From positions 8,370,001 through 8,434,000 of the forward strand of contig NC_058159.1 in the NCBI RefSeq assembly GCF_020080835.1: 64,000 nucleotides of DNA, read 5' to 3'. The position numbers and the translations under genes are program-made. Below the pieces are notes generated by a model. That model did no database searches, was not told where the DNA came from, and saw nothing but the letters and a program-made list of their open reading frames with translations. This DNA is from Cotesia glomerata. Taxonomy: Eukaryota; Arthropoda; Insecta; Hymenoptera; Braconidae. Of this stretch, positions 18,556-30,721 are shown piece after piece. Every line of letters begins with the position of its first letter. Position 1 is the first letter of the stretch.

Positions 18556-20103
18556 CTAGCTGACCCGACAAACGTTGTTTTGCCATGTGAATAATTTCTA
18601 GAGAATTTCTAGTGTAGAAAAAAAATTACTAACTTATTGGAAGTGTATGTGGAATATGAGTGAAAAAGGCCTGGAGCGCTGTGAACGATGAGGGAATGTT
18701 GTTTAAAAATAACAAAACACCAAACATTAATTGTTTTAATTTATTAAAAGTAATAATTATTTATATAATTGATTAATTACATAATATTAATCTCTTAATG
18801 CTGCAGCGTGAACAATATTTTTTGTTAGCCTGTCTTTAGCTAATACAAACAAACTTAATGGTGTGATTGTCGTTGTTCTAATCTCATGACTTCATTGCGT
18901 TCAGCTCGTGTATCGTCTGATTGTTCTTGACGCAATTGCGCCATTCTCACACGCGCTCCAGTATTTTCTTCCTGAACTTGTTCTTCGGTTCTTTGGGCTC
19001 TTCTATTTCGAATGCTTCTAGATTTATTTGTATCACGGCTCAAATTGGCCCCTTTGCGTTTTGTTGGCATTGTTCACTGTACAATACAAAACACACATGA
19101 ATAGAACTGATTGAATTATTTAATTATTATATTAATCATTTATTTTATCTTTGATTACATTAAATATACATGTAAAAATTAGATAGTTTCACGAAAGCGA
19201 AAAAATTTATGTTTCTTAATTATATCGAAAATACATATTGTTAGAAATAGTGAAAAAAAAATTCTGTCGAAGTTAGAGCTCTTATAAGTAAACACAAAAA
19301 AAAATTTCCCAATTGTAATAAAAATCTAACTTTCACCGAATTCGTTTTTCACCATTCCCAACAATATTTTTGTTATAAATAAGAAAGAATAATTTTTGAT
19401 TTTATAATAAACGTAAAAAATAATTTATACTTACAACTCAATAGCCGTTGTTTGCGGGAACTCGTGACACGTGTTGAGTATTTTAGAGGTTATGTAAGTC
19501 ACTTAATTAACTGATCGTGCGATTTACACTCGAAATTAATAATTTTATTAGTTATTAATAATTAATTATATTCAATAATATTAGTTATTAATAAATAAAT
19601 AATAAAGTTACTCGAGAATATATTTGATATGAGAGTTACACTGAGATAGTAAAAATGTTTAACTACTACGTTTGAAGCATAAACACTAATAATAGCCGAA
19701 AACTGTAGAGGTAACATCCCTACTCCGTGCTGTTTACAGGGTGAGAAGTGACTCCGGTAAACACATGGAGGGGATAACTTACCAAGTGATAATAATTGAT
19801 GTTATCGAGCGGGATAGAAAATGATAAAATTATGAAAATGACTATTAAAAAGCAAGCATTGGTGATAAAAAAGTGCAAATTTAGAGTTGTATGTATTTTT
19901 TGATGCCACATAATAAAAAAATAAAAAAAATAAAAAAAAAATTTTTAGGGTGAACACCCCTTATCGCTTAGAGGTTAGAAAAATAGATAGTAGCCGATTC
20001 TCAGGCTTACTGAATATGCATAAAAAATTTCATGAGAATCGGTCAAGCCGTTTCGGAGGAGTATGGGAACGAACATTGTGACACGAGAATTTTATATATT
20101 AGA
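18556..20103 (-). mobile_element. Helitron, internally deleted
   Basis: On the minus strand it starts TCTAATATATAAAATTCTCG at 20103 and ends GTCAGCTAG at 18556, flanked by A before TC and T after CTAG, as expected for Helitron insertion between A and T. A 3' hairpin, GGCAAA / TTTGTC around ACAACG (18567-18584), precedes the CTAG end. No terminal inverted repeats or target duplication. The 5' end with TCTCGTGTCACAATGTT is a familiar insect Helitron start. Inside is only the N-terminal part of a Helitron protein (18855-19070); the Rep/helicase domains are absent, so it is non-autonomous. Confidence 0.85.
18855..19070 (-). pseudogene. Remnant of Helitron Rep/helicase protein (N-terminus)
   Basis: A 71-codon frame starting MPTKRKGANLSRDTNKSRS and rich in Arg, Glu and Gln. 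Repeated RRAQRTEEQVQEEN and RMAQLRQEQSDD segments resemble the charged N-terminal region that precedes the Rep domain in insect Helitron proteins. It stops after RQSHH, and no HUH or helicase motif follows. It is most likely what remained after an internal deletion; a small independent protein is unlikely. Confidence 0.65.
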
Positions 20104-20164
20104 TTTAAATAATGAATTGGACATTAAATGTCCAAAAACGGTATGCTGTCCTCAAACGGTGCTT

Positions 20165-20286
20165 CTACCCCACTACTGAGCTCAAAATAACACTTAAATT
20201 GTAATTTTGAGCTCGAAGAGCTCAAAAACCTCATAAGTGCAACTTTAGGCTCTTAGTTATGGAATTAGCGGGAAGTTGCAGGGATG
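20165..20286 (+). repeat. 3' part of a GAGCTC interspersed repeat, cut by a MITE
   Basis: Contains TTTTGAGCTCGAAGAGCTCA and the family end GCGGGAAGTTGCAGGGATG. The sequence stops exactly where the next element begins (CACGG at 20287). The usual continuation GGCC...AGGGTCAACC is not found at the other side of that element. Confidence 0.7.
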
Positions 20287-20372
20287 CACGGAAAAAAATA
20301 AATAGTAAATGCAACATGATGCAGTCTTGGTAAATGAACATGATGAAATCATGTTGCAACCACATGATTTGT

Positions 20373-20510
20373 CATGTTTCGGCTACATGACAATTATGTT
20401 GCGGTAGCATGAGAAAAATCATGTGGCAGCAAAATGATTTTCATGTTTCGGCTACATGACAATCATGTTGCGGTAGTATGAGAAAAATCATGTGGCAGCA
20501 ACATAATTTT
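20373..20510. repeat. Two tandem 69-base units inside the MITE left arm
   Basis: Units start with CATGTTTCGGCTACATGACA at 20373 and 20442; a third start, CATGTAGCC, follows at 20511. Each unit holds the CATG-centred palindromes typical of this MITE. The right arm has only one equivalent, so the duplication arose in the left arm or was lost from the right. Confidence 0.75.
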
Positions 20511-20775
20511 CATGTAGCCTTAATAGCACAAAATTAAGCTGGAACAACTAAATAGTTATGCTTCAGAAACATTATTTATTATAAAGTAACTAGGTTTTTT
20601 AGGATTTATAATATTGCAGATGAAAATAAGAGTAAATTATCGAATTATACAATTTGTGAACGATATCTTTGTTTATTCAAATTATATACAATTTTTATTG
20701 CCAATAGCTTTGGTTTGTGATAAAAGTAATTAAATTATTACGGATAAGATAAATGCATCTGGGAATCTGCCATAG

Positions 20776-21270
20776 GGTGATGAGGAATTTATTTTCGAAG
20801 AAATTGAGAAACGCCTTACTAGACGTAACAGCGTCATACTATTCAACTGTCCTGAATCTGTGCACGCGGATATTGAGTCCAGATCCATAGCGGACTCAGC
20901 TCTTGTCAACAAATTCTGTTCTGCTCTTGATATTGATGTGCCCTCTTCGCAGTTCCGTGTCGGTAAATATTCTCCGGCTCTCAAAAAACTGAGACCCCTG
21001 AAAATTATGTTTTCTAACGCAAGCCATCCTGATTTAATAATCCAGAACTTCTTAAGGGCCAAGAAGGCCAGGCAACTTCCTCCGGATCTCAATCTGGACA
21101 ACGTGATAATAACGCACGATCGAACTTGGAGACAACAACAACAGCACAAACACACTCGGGAAGAACTTCAGCGTCGTATTGCGGATGGGGAGAACAATCT
21201 TCGACTAGTGACGAGGCGTGGCAGGACGATCATCTCCAGCAAGCCTCCTCCTCGTCAGGGACAGGAATAG
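20776..21270 (+). pseudogene. CR1-like LINE ORF1, C-terminal fragment
   Basis: Open frame after TAG at 20773-20775 to the stop at 21268-21270. It includes RRNSVILFNCPESVHADIES, which resembles the start of the RRM-like domain of insect CR1/Daphne ORF1 proteins, then FRVGKYSPALKKLRPLKI and a C-terminal KHTREELQRRIADGENNL block that is also typical. The N-terminal part and any zinc knuckles are missing because of 5' truncation. ORF1 proteins bind element RNA. The frame overlaps the start of ORF2 by about 140 bases in another phase, the usual compact arrangement. Confidence 0.75.
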
Positions 21271-24068
21271 AGCGCTCTTCAATTTTGAATACTTCGTATA
21301 AGCAAAGTTATGTCTATTACCAGAATGTTAGGGGACTTAAATCTAAATTACATAATGTATTATATAGTTCTTCTATCATTGATTATGATGTTTAAATCTT
21401 CACTGAAACTTGGCTTAACAATAGTATTTTTTCCTCAGAATTATTTGATTCTAATCTATATAATATTTTTAGGTGTGATCAACGTGAGGCATTCAGGGGA
21501 TCAGGTGGTGGCGTATTAATTGCCTGCAATACTTCTGTGCAAGTCCAGTGTAATAATCTAGATCAAATAATTGAACAGTTCCCTCAAATTGATGTTGTTA
21601 GTGTTACTGTTGGCTTGAATCCTGCAATTGATATTATAGCACTCTACGTGCCGCCTGATCTGCACATTCAAGCCTACTCGGACTTCCTAGATGCCTTATC
21701 AACCCACCGCACTGTTGATGCAAGGGAGCTGGTGGTTATCGGTGACTTTAATTCACCTCACTTCTATTCTTATGTCAATAATGGATATGTATGTGCCAAG
21801 GCTGAGATAATACACTCTTTTTCGTGTTTCCTTAACTTAATTCAATATAATAATGTGCTAAACTCAATGGGTAGACTATTAGACTTAGTATTTGGCACCA
21901 TAGAATGCGCTACTATGATTAATAATGAACCTCTTCTCAAACTTGACCCTTATCATCCAGTACTGTCAATATCATTACAAACCATTATTAACCGTGGTAA
22001 AAATATTACTAAAGTCCCAGTTAGTAGATACAATTTTCATAAATACGATAAAGGTTCACTTATGGATGCTCTTGGCAGTGTAAGCTGGGACTTAATGAAT
22101 AATCTACTTCCGGAGGATATATGCAGAGCTTTCTATCAGCTTATAGAATCAGCCTTTGATAGGTCCCTACCAAAGACTGGTGCATGTTCTAAACAGGACA
22201 ATTCTAATTATCCACCGTGGTTCACTTGGGACATCATTTGTGACTGTAAACTCAAAGAAACATTTAGACAGAAATTATTAAAGCATCCCTCTTCGTATTA
22301 TAAAAGTCAATATGATGCCCTTAGAGGTTCACTGAAGTTAAGGATTAAATATGCCCATAGAAAATACCAAACCGAAGCTGAAAATAGTCTAGCAAATAAT
22401 CCTAAGAATTTTTGGAGGTTCATTAAGAATAGTAAAAGGCAGAGTCAGTACCCTACTAGTTTTTGTATTAATAATGTCACCAATTCTGACCCGCAATCTA
22501 TTGCTAATGAGTTTGCCTTGCATTTCAGTAGCGTTTTCATTCCTTTTGACAACTCGGCTGATCTCTCTAATATCAACACAATCAGCGACTATTTGGGTGG
22601 CATAATTTTTCCAAACAAAGCCACCATTTTAAAGTACATCAAACGGCTTCCTAACAAAATGTCGGCGGGAATAGATGGCATTCCATGTCTCATAGTTAAG
22701 GATGCTGCTGCCTGCTTTGTCAAACCATTGACTCAGTTAATAAAATGCTCTATCAAACATGGGATATTCCCATCATCATGGAAAAACGCCAAAGTCTGCC
22801 CTATACATAAGGCTGATGACCCAACTTCAGTCACTAATTATAGACCCATCTCAATAATCTCTGTGTTTGCAAAGGTGTTTGAGATGTATGTCTATGATCA
22901 GCTGTTGCGGTATGTCAGTGTAGCAATTAGTAATGCTCAACATGGTTTCTTCTGCCGTCGTTCTACAGTAACTAACTTAATTTATTATACTGAATATATA
23001 AATAATAATATTAATAATGGTGACCAGGTTGATGTTATTCAAACAGACTTTGCTAAGGCGTTTGACAAGGTAGACACGGTTATCCTTATACATAGACTTC
23101 GCGACCTTGGATTACCCTCTTACTTACTTACACTAATGATGTCATATCTCACCAATAGGCTCAACTATGTCATATTTAATGGATTCCGATCAGTACCCTT
23201 CAGTTCAACCTCCGGTGTACCTCAAGGTTCTAACTTGGGTCCATTGTTATTCCTAATATTTATAAATCCTCTCGAGAGTGTAATATCATGTCCCTTTGAA
23301 TTATTCGCTGATGACGCTAAATATTATACCCGCATACGATCGTGGACGGATTGCCTTGAATTACAAAGTAACGTAGATGTTATAGCAGCTTGGTGGAGGC
23401 TAAATAAGCTTCAGCTTAACGAACGTAAATGTGTGGTTATTTCGTTTAGTAAATCGAGTGCTGATATCCAATATCCCTACTCTATCAATGGTATTGCTCT
23501 TAATTACGTATCTTCTTGTAGGGATCTTGGGGTAATATTTGACAATAACTTTGCATTTACGAATCACTATTCTACCATAGCTGCGTCAGCTCTCAGGACC
23601 CTAGGCTTTGTGATAAGAGCAACAAAAAACTTTAGAAATTTAGAAGCAGTTAAAATGTTATACTCCGCGCTTGTTCGTCCTAAACTGGAATATGCATCTA
23701 TTATTTGGTCACCGACCTACAAAAAGTACGCACATTCAATTGAGAAAATTCAGCGGAAGTTTTTAAAGTATTTGATGTACAAAATGACAGGGAATTACCC
23801 TGCTCGCGGAGCTGAGTACTTGGATATATGTCGCAGTGCTAATATGTTAACCCTTGAAGAGAGAAGAATTTTTGCTGGGGTATTGTTTATCGCAGGTCTT
23901 TGTAGAAGACTAATACATTGCCCGAGTTTCTTAACACTACTTCCAATCAAATATCCTCCCCGTAATCTTAGGTCTACACATCCCTTTCAGGTACCCTTGG
24001 TAAGATCAGCCTTGGCACAGGCATCGCCTTTATATAGACTTACAACTTTATGTAATCTTATTCTCTAA
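21126..24068 (+). pseudogene. CR1-like LINE ORF2: APE endonuclease and reverse transcriptase, one stop codon
   Basis: One frame, broken only by TAA at 21393-21395 inside the endonuclease. Endonuclease motifs in order are YYQNVRGL, FTETWL (right after the stop), ALYVPP, VVIGDFNSPH, RLLDLVFG and DPYHPVLS. RT motifs are NKMSAGIDGIP, SWKNAKVCPIHKADDP, NYRPISIISVFAKVFE, HGFFCRRST, IQTDFAKAFDKVD, SGVPQGSNLGPLLFLIFIN, the catalytic ELFADDAKYY (near 23302-23331), LQLNERKCVVISFS, and YASIIWSPTY in the C-terminal region. No RNase H or zinc knuckle is evident. Apart from the stop codon it looks intact, so the insertion is fairly young. Confidence 0.85.
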
Positions 24069-24585
24069 TAGCATCAATAATATTGATAATAATAGTAGTA
24101 TTGATAATAATGATACGGGTATTGATCTCTTTGACTTTAACCAGCTGCTAACCACTAGCTCCATTGCATCTATTCTCATAGACATGCGTAATAATAATTG
24201 TTGATAAAAGAATTAAAATAAATAGATATAAAATTAATAAACCTTAGCTGTCTGGATGGTAATATTACACGGAAAATAATGTGCAGTATCATTTACTACA
24301 AGATTGCAGTAAATGTTTCTGTAGTTACAAATATCATATAAGTGATAACAGTTACTCAATATGCGTCAAATTTTACTAAGTCAATAAGTTGAATTTACTC
24401 CAATCTTGCGGTAAATTCAACTGCACACTGCAATAACAAATACTCCACGTGGGAGTTGAAAGTACTACAGAAGGAACCCTTCCCGCTATTTCGCCAATTT
24501 GGGGTTAGTCTCTTGTTAGTATACTCGTTTATTATAGCGTCTCATAAATAATCATCTGTAAATAAAATACTAAACGTAACACTGA

Positions 24586-24844
24586 TAGAAGGATTTGTTT
24601 ATAGTTAAAAATATTTGTTAATATTTAACAAATCATTTATTAGAGACCACTTTTTAGTCTTTAACAAATATTTATTTGTATTTAAAAAGATTTATTAATA
24701 TTTAATGAATTAATATTAGATTTATTAAATACAAACAAATTATTTTAAATACTAAGAAATATTTGTTTAATACTAAAAACTGGTCTCTAATAAATGATTT
24801 ATTAATTATTAACAAATATTTTTTAATACGAATAAATCCTTCTA
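24586..24844. mobile_element. Palindromic element nested at level four (a)
   Basis: Left TAGAAGGATTTGTTTATAG pairs with right AATAAATCCTTCTA. The arms continue through ATTTATTAGAGACCA and TGGTCTCTAATAAAT, so nearly the whole 259 bases fold back. Noncoding. Confidence 0.65.
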
Positions 24845-24928
24845 TTTTTGTAAAAACAAAAAATTAAAAAAAAAAAAATACAGACATTTTTTTTAAATTC
24901 ATACTTTTTTAAAACCTAAATATATTTA

Positions 24929-25285
24929 GGGTAATTATGTACAAGTAGGGTCCACCCTATTTTTGTTCATATCTAGGTGAAGCATTAACATTATCTAATT
25001 TTTTTTTTATTCTGTTTGTTTTTACGACGTATATATGATAAAAAATGTCGTGAGAGAAAAAAATAAAGATTTCGACAGCTTTTTTGCCATCAAAAGTTGG
25101 AAAAAAAATTGGCTCTCATTTTTTTGGATAAAGTTTCTATTTTATCTTTTTTGATGTTTTTAATATATATATATTTTTTTTTAAATACATAAAAAAATGA
25201 ACAATTAAAAAAAAATGATCAATTTGATCAAAAAAAAAAAATATTATGGCCCAGCATGGATGAACCCCACTTGTAAATAATTACC
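24929..25285. mobile_element. Inverted-repeat element nested at level four (b)
   Basis: Left GGTAATTATGTACAAGTAGG and right CCCCACTTGTAAATAATTACC are inverted repeats about 20 bases long. The interior of about 310 bases is AT-rich and noncoding. No target duplication could be assigned with confidence. Confidence 0.6.
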
Positions 25286-26521
25286 ATATTTATTATATAT
25301 AAATAACTCAGTAAGTAATTTTTAATTATAAACTATAAAAATTTTAGGTTATATACCGTTTATTTTTATGCAATTGGTTAACCGCATATTAAGTAAATTA
25401 AACTACAATTGGAGTTACAAATACCGCATGCTGTACCATATCATACTTTTTACTATAGTTAACGCTTAACTACAATATTGGAGTAAATCTACCCACAGTT
25501 TGGAGTTGTCTCAGGTCATACTACAGCCTGCGGTAAATGGAACTACAGTTGCTGTTGCCACTACCACAATTTATTTTCCGTGTACATACTCTAGGATACT
25601 CTGCGAAGTTAACATTGTAAGCCTATCATAATCAGCACTTAGAATATGTAACTATCTTTTGTTTCTGTTTTGTTTTATTTTGGTTTGTTTTTTACTTTCC
25701 TCTAGCTTCTGGTCAAAAAGTTGTGAACGTTGATAAATTGATTAATATAAGGAAATAATTAGTACTTAAGAGTTAAAGCATTGGTTTATATAGAGTCATT
25801 AAATATATTATTTAATATTGTTAATACTCTGTTTCTATCTTCAACTCTGTATTAATTAAGTAACCCTGTTATTGGCCCTATGGGCTGTTGGATTTTAATA
25901 AAAAAAAATAAAATAAAATTAATTGTTGTTATTTTCAAATTAAGTGTCTTGTTGCAACATAATTCAAGCCTTTTTTTATCGATAGACAAGGTACAATTGG
26001 AGGTAAAAGATTAGGGTTCCTTACACAATTAGCGTGACTATTTATTTTTAAATTCCACGCATGATAATGACGATCAAATGCTATCGGTGTTATACCATAC
26101 ATGACAAGAAAAACATCGTTCGCTATTGCATCTGCAATATTATAAATTCGAAAAAATCTAGTTGCTTGATAATAAATAATTTTTTTGAACCATAAATATT
26201 TAGTTGTTGCAGCTTAATTTTATGTTATTAAGGCTACGTGAAAATCATGTTGCTGCCACATCATTGCCATGTAGCCGAAACATGACAAATCATATGGCTG
26301 CAACATGATTTCATCATGTTTATTTACCAAGACTGCATCATGTTGCATTTACTATTTATTTTTTTCCGTGCTATGTTTAAACATTGATATCTTGAGAAAG
26401 GCCATTCTGAAGTAATTTTTGCAAAATACTTTTTGTATAGAGCGTAAAATTTACTTCAAAATTGATTATTTAAATGTTTCTTACAGCCAACCGTTCTAAA
26501 GTTCTAGAAATTAAGAAAAAA

Positions 26522-27079
26522 AATTAGGAAAATGGTTGACCCTAAAGGCCATCCGTGCAACTTCCCGCTCATTTCATACTTAAGCGCACAAACCTACATT
26601 TATTACGTTTTTAAGCTCTTCAACTTTTGAATGAATGTACTGATTTTCACGTTGTTGGCGGCATTCGACGCAGTTTTTTAAATTCTATGATATATTTTCA
26701 AACTTAAATTGATCAGACCGGAAGTTTCGGTGTAGTTCGAAAAAAACACTTTTTTTTTTATTTATTTCGTCAACGATAACTCACGAACGAATCAACCGAT
26801 TTTGACCGGCTTGGTGGCGATCGATGTGGTTTTCCGATGTTAAGAGCTGATTAGTTTTTAGAACTGATCGGTCAATCCGTTTGAAAATTATTCGAAAAAA
26901 CCACATTTGAAAAAATTTTTTTAACTTCCCGCTACGAAAATCGAAGATTTTCAAAAATCGGGAACTTATTGTTTTCACCCGGTTTAGCAAAAATCGAGTT
27001 TTCATCAGATCTCGACGTTTGAAAGTCACAGGAAGCTTCCCTGACTATCCCCGCGAGGTTGTCACGGTGTCTGTATGTG

Positions 27080-27114
<35 letters not shown>

Positions 27115-27548
27115 GTGTAAACCTCTTATAACTTTTGAACGGCTTGGCCGATTTTATCGCGGTTGGTGCCAGTCGAAAGGGCTTCACCAAACTTAGATTT
27201 TGAAAACTATTTGGACCAATTCAGATCAATAGATTTTGAGAAATCTTTAAAAAACTGAAAAAAAAAATTTTTTCAAATATGTTTTTTTTGGAATAACTTT
27301 TAAACGGCTTGGAATAACTTTTGGAATAACTTTTAAACACCTACACACACACAAACACACACACACACACACACACACATACATACATACATACATAAAT
27401 ACATACATACATACATACATACATACACCATCGCGGGAATAGTTTTCATCGAGATTCGATGAAAACTTGATTTTCGTAAAACGGGATGAAAATAATAACT
27501 TCCCGATTTTTGAAAATCTTCGATTTTCTTAGCGGAAAGTTAAAAAAG
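26522..27548. repeat. Rearranged cluster of GAGCTC repeat fragments
   Basis: Three partial copies in alternating orientation. One is minus from 26522 (AATGGTTGACCCTAAAGGCC) to about 26930. One is plus from about 26930 (AACTTCCCGCTACGAAAATC) with a (GT)n at 27079-27118 to about 27320. One is minus, ending near 27548, with (CA)n at 27345-27379 followed by (CATA)n. Head-to-head copies of this kind could form hairpins. No coding content. Confidence 0.75.
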
Positions 27549-28797
27549 TATCACAATGAAAACAACATTTCGTTTTTATTCTAAACACACCATTATGGAT
27601 ACTTAGTGAACAAAAAGTCATTAACTTAAGAAAATCTGACAACTTTCTAAATTATATTTTAATGAAATAAAAAAAGATAAAAAATTTTCATTTAAACTAA
27701 ATGGGGTCGATTTAATATGGAATGCCCGAGTTACATGCTGATCTTATTGTAACTTTCGTAGCTTAAGTTATTAATTAACAATGTGACTACTATTATCTAT
27801 AATCATAGTTCAGTTAAAGATGCTGACTCTCTTCATGTAGGAATCATTGTACACATCAACAGAATAAAAGCAAAAATCTGATTTGAGTTTTATTTGGCAA
27901 CATTTTCAGCGGTTTTGTAAGTGTATATTATAGCTGCATATAAATAGAGTGAATTCATATTTTTATCATGACCAGTAAAACTTGTTCGAAATGACCTTGT
28001 TTTAAAATTTGTATTCATGCATATCCGGATGGCACGTAAAAACCGTAGTGAATAATTTCAAAGAAAAAAGTGAATTCCGAAATGAAAATGAAAATAAAAA
28101 AAGCGGAAAGAAATTCTGGGTTGAGACGAAAGAGTCGTGGGTTAGAGCCAAAAGCGTGGACCACCTAAAAAGCATCAGCGAAACAAGAAACAATAGTTCG
28201 CCGACAGCGCAGGGCGGACTATGGGATTGCCGAGTCAGCAGGATCTGGTTGCTTGCTTTCATTCTCTCTATCTCTCATTTGGCAACGTACGGATGCTACC
28301 GTTCGTAATGGTTTAAAGCAGGAACAATAGTAGAGATAGAGAAAGAGGAAAATCATGAAGAAGGAAAAGCGAATTGCACGAGAGACAGAAAATTGTGCGG
28401 AGTTCGAGTGCTCGTTAACGAGTCGAACAAGGCCAGGTTGGCTCGCGAAGCGCGATTGAGGCTAAGTAAGCGATGTCAGAGTCTTCAAACGGCCTCGTAA
28501 AATCCTCTTCAAGGAAATACTTCGTACCGAACGAGCTAGCACCAATAGCCTCATTGCGTTGTTCATAGATGTGAATATGCTCGTCCCAGCTTAACGAGAT
28601 GACAATAAATAGGATATACCGGAATAAAGTTGAGTACTGTATAAACTCTGTTACGCCCTCGATTATTTTATTGCTGCTCTTCTCTATTTTAGAATCAAGA
28701 AATACGTGTCATTGTGCTTAGCAAACCGAATAAAAGCTCTTACAGTAGCAATACTGTATGGCTCTGGTAGGAATACTTTAGTTAGCTAGAATCACTA
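27549..28797. other. Unassigned DNA, part of higher complexity
   Basis: The segment from about 28000 to 28650 is purine-rich and of higher complexity, with a 99-residue plus frame that shows no domain. It could be a noncoding exon. A block at about 28736-28772 resembles the inner end of the MITE terminating at 30721. Confidence 0.35.
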
Positions 28798-29760
28798 CAC
28801 GGAGAAAAAAATTTTGCTATAGGAACTCTATAGTAGTTAGTTAGTTGTAAAAAGTTCCAGTATATTAACGTTTTCTTATGGTAACAATACCGTTTGGCTC
28901 CTGCAACTCTACATCGTTGAGCTCTGAGAGCTAAACGTTATTTACCTCTCATAACTCTACAGGATCGTTCTGAGACTATAACAAATTTTTGGCAGTCTGA
29001 TTAATAATTTTTTTTTACGATTTAGCATTGATAATTTAATAAATAAATGCGACAGAACGAATTTATATTTCCAACAATAATTGTTTATGATAAATAAGAA
29101 TAGTATTATAATAGAAATAAAATAATAATAGAACTTATATTACAAATAAAAATTATTTGTAAAATAAAAATATGGTCGTCACAAAATTATCTTATTTTCT
29201 TGATTATATTAATAAATATTGGACATAAAATCACTACCGTATATGCACAAGAAAAGATAAATAAACGAAAAAAAATTTTATTTTGTGTTAAATAGGGTCT
29301 TTTGAATGTATTCCGATAACTTATTACTTATCACAATATATTCAACTAATAAATTAAATTAACAGTCACTGCAAATGAACCTTGAAAAACGACAAATACA
29401 AAACTGTTCTAACGAAATTCAATTTGACAAAAAAAAACCTATTTCCTTAAATAAATAAACTGGAAACTTAATTGTCCTCATATATTTTTAATAATATGGA
29501 TGAGTAACAAAATAATTCTGTTTGTCATTTTAGAAGGTTATGAAATATGTCAGCGCACTCCACTACTGCGCAACGTAGGGCGCTCCCAACTATACCGTTT
29601 GGCTCTGAGAACAATCCCGTAGAGCTCTGAGAGCTCAACAACATTGAGTTATAAGAACTAAATAACATTATGTTACTGTAACTCTACAACGAATCGTAAA
29701 CTGTGTATAGTTGTGGTAACTCTACAGTTAGGTTACCAGAACGAAATTTTTTTTTCCGTG
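28798..29760 (+). mobile_element. CACGG-ended MITE, copy B (full length)
   Basis: 963 bases from CACGGAGAAAAAAATTTTGC to AAATTTTTTTTTCCGTG with TA on both sides (28796-28797 and 29761-29762). Nearly identical to copy A (295-912) where they overlap. It retains a middle section of about 240 bases and a right-terminal section lost from A. Noncoding, with repeated GAGCTCTGAGAGCTC palindromes and CAACTCTACA motifs near both ends. Confidence 0.85.
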
Positions 29761-29762
29761 TA

Positions 29763-30469
29763 ACTACATTTTTCAACGGCGCCGTCTAACATAACCACAT
29801 ACACACGTACCAATATCTATTAACTGAATAACAATATTTATAAATAATGATTTCAATGCATAATAATATTTATAAACAATAATTTCAAAAATTATATTTA
29901 TTAATTGATGAATTTGAAATGATTTACTTAATTTTGATTGAATAAAAAAATTTAATTAACTGACATAAAAAAGGTCAATAAAAAATTTTGATAATTATCA
30001 TAATAAATTATAATTTAAATAAAAACATGATTCCATATTATTTATCACTAATAAATATAATTGAAAATTAATTTAGCAGATATTTAATAATCTTTAGGAT
30101 TTTTTCAACAAATAAATTATGGTAGAAAAAATAAAAAAAAAATTGACATGTAGAAATTTTAAAAAATCATAAATGCAATTTTTTTAAAATAATTTTTCAG
30201 AAAAAATTTATTTGTTAAATAAAATTAAAAAATTATAAAGTGACTGTTAACTTTAACGTCATTAAATAAAATTATAATCAGAAGTTTTTTATTTTAACTA
30301 AGTTTAAATTTGTTTAAAAATAAAAAAAAACATAAGCTATGCACTAATTTATTAGTTATCCATCATTATAATATTAATTTATTACTCAATATAATAAATA
30401 AATTTGCATCAATCCATAAATGATATTTTGTTTGGTAGTCATCATTGAATTCACGATAAGCAAAACAAA
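29763..30469. other. AT-rich DNA, no gene seen
   Basis: Very AT-rich with no supportable frame. It may be the interior of a larger element that ends at 30721. Confidence 0.35.
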
Positions 30470-30721
30470 TATTTTTGAGGTTATGAAATATGTCAACACA
30501 CAAGACTACGCGTGAAATCTGAAACTACAGCAAGGTGTTTACTGCTCTCAGCAATCCCGTTTGGCTCTTCCAGCAATACGATTTGCTATTTTAGCTAATT
30601 AACGTATACCTGTCAGTGCGATCTACTAGATGGTTCTAGTAAGAATCTAACAGTTAGTAAAGTGGAGATAGCTACAGTAGCATTGCAGTATGGCTCTGAG
30701 AGCGATATTTTTTTTTCCGTG
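30470..30721. mobile_element. Right end of a third CACGG-type MITE
   Basis: Ends GAGCGATATTTTTTTTTCCGTG at 30721, followed by TA. The motif TACAGTAGCATTGCAGTATGGC occurs near the end. Diverged copies of that motif appear in direct orientation near 28741 and in inverted orientation at 51126-51175. A matching left terminus was not located. Confidence 0.55.

Larger units (their letters stand above)
24268..25582. mobile_element. CACGG-ended MITE in the LINE 3' UTR
   Basis: Starts CACGGAAAATAATGTGCAG and ends TTATTTTCCGTG, with TA on both sides (24266-24267 and 25583-25584). Subterminal sequence repeats ACAAGATTGCAGTAAATG-like blocks in inverted orientation (GCGGTAAATGGAACTACAG at the right). It interrupts the LINE 3' UTR and itself contains two more inverted-repeat elements. 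Confidence 0.8.
20730..25921 (+). mobile_element. CR1/Jockey-superfamily LINE, 5' truncated
   Basis: Contains the C-terminal half of ORF1, a complete ORF2 region with one nonsense codon, a 3' UTR split by a MITE (24268-25582), and a 3' tail AATAAAAAAAAATAAAATAA near 25897-25921. The 5' border is not sharp; coding is traceable from 20776 and the host MITE arm ends near 20625. No target duplication could be assigned. The APE endonuclease, the FADD polymerase motif and the RRM-like ORF1 fit a CR1/Daphne-like member of the Jockey superfamily. The exact clade is uncertain. Confidence 0.8.
20287..26370. mobile_element. Composite: palindromic CACGG-ended MITE split by a LINE
   Basis: The outer arms are inverted copies. 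The left arm starts CACGGAAAAAAATAAATAG and continues with a GCAACATGATGCAGTCTTGG block. The right arm ends with the complement, TTTTTCCGTG at 26370. Pairing extends over about 340 bases on the left (to about 20625) and 245 on the right (from about 26125). Between them lies a CR1-like LINE with further nested elements. Flanks are TG and CT, so the TA duplication seen at related elements is not obvious here. Confidence 0.75.

Noticed and set aside
28002..28308. Overlapping frames of 86 and 99 residues on opposite strands
   Set aside because: Neither shows a domain, and codon-like structure is absent. The region may be a noncoding exon but no gene can be claimed.
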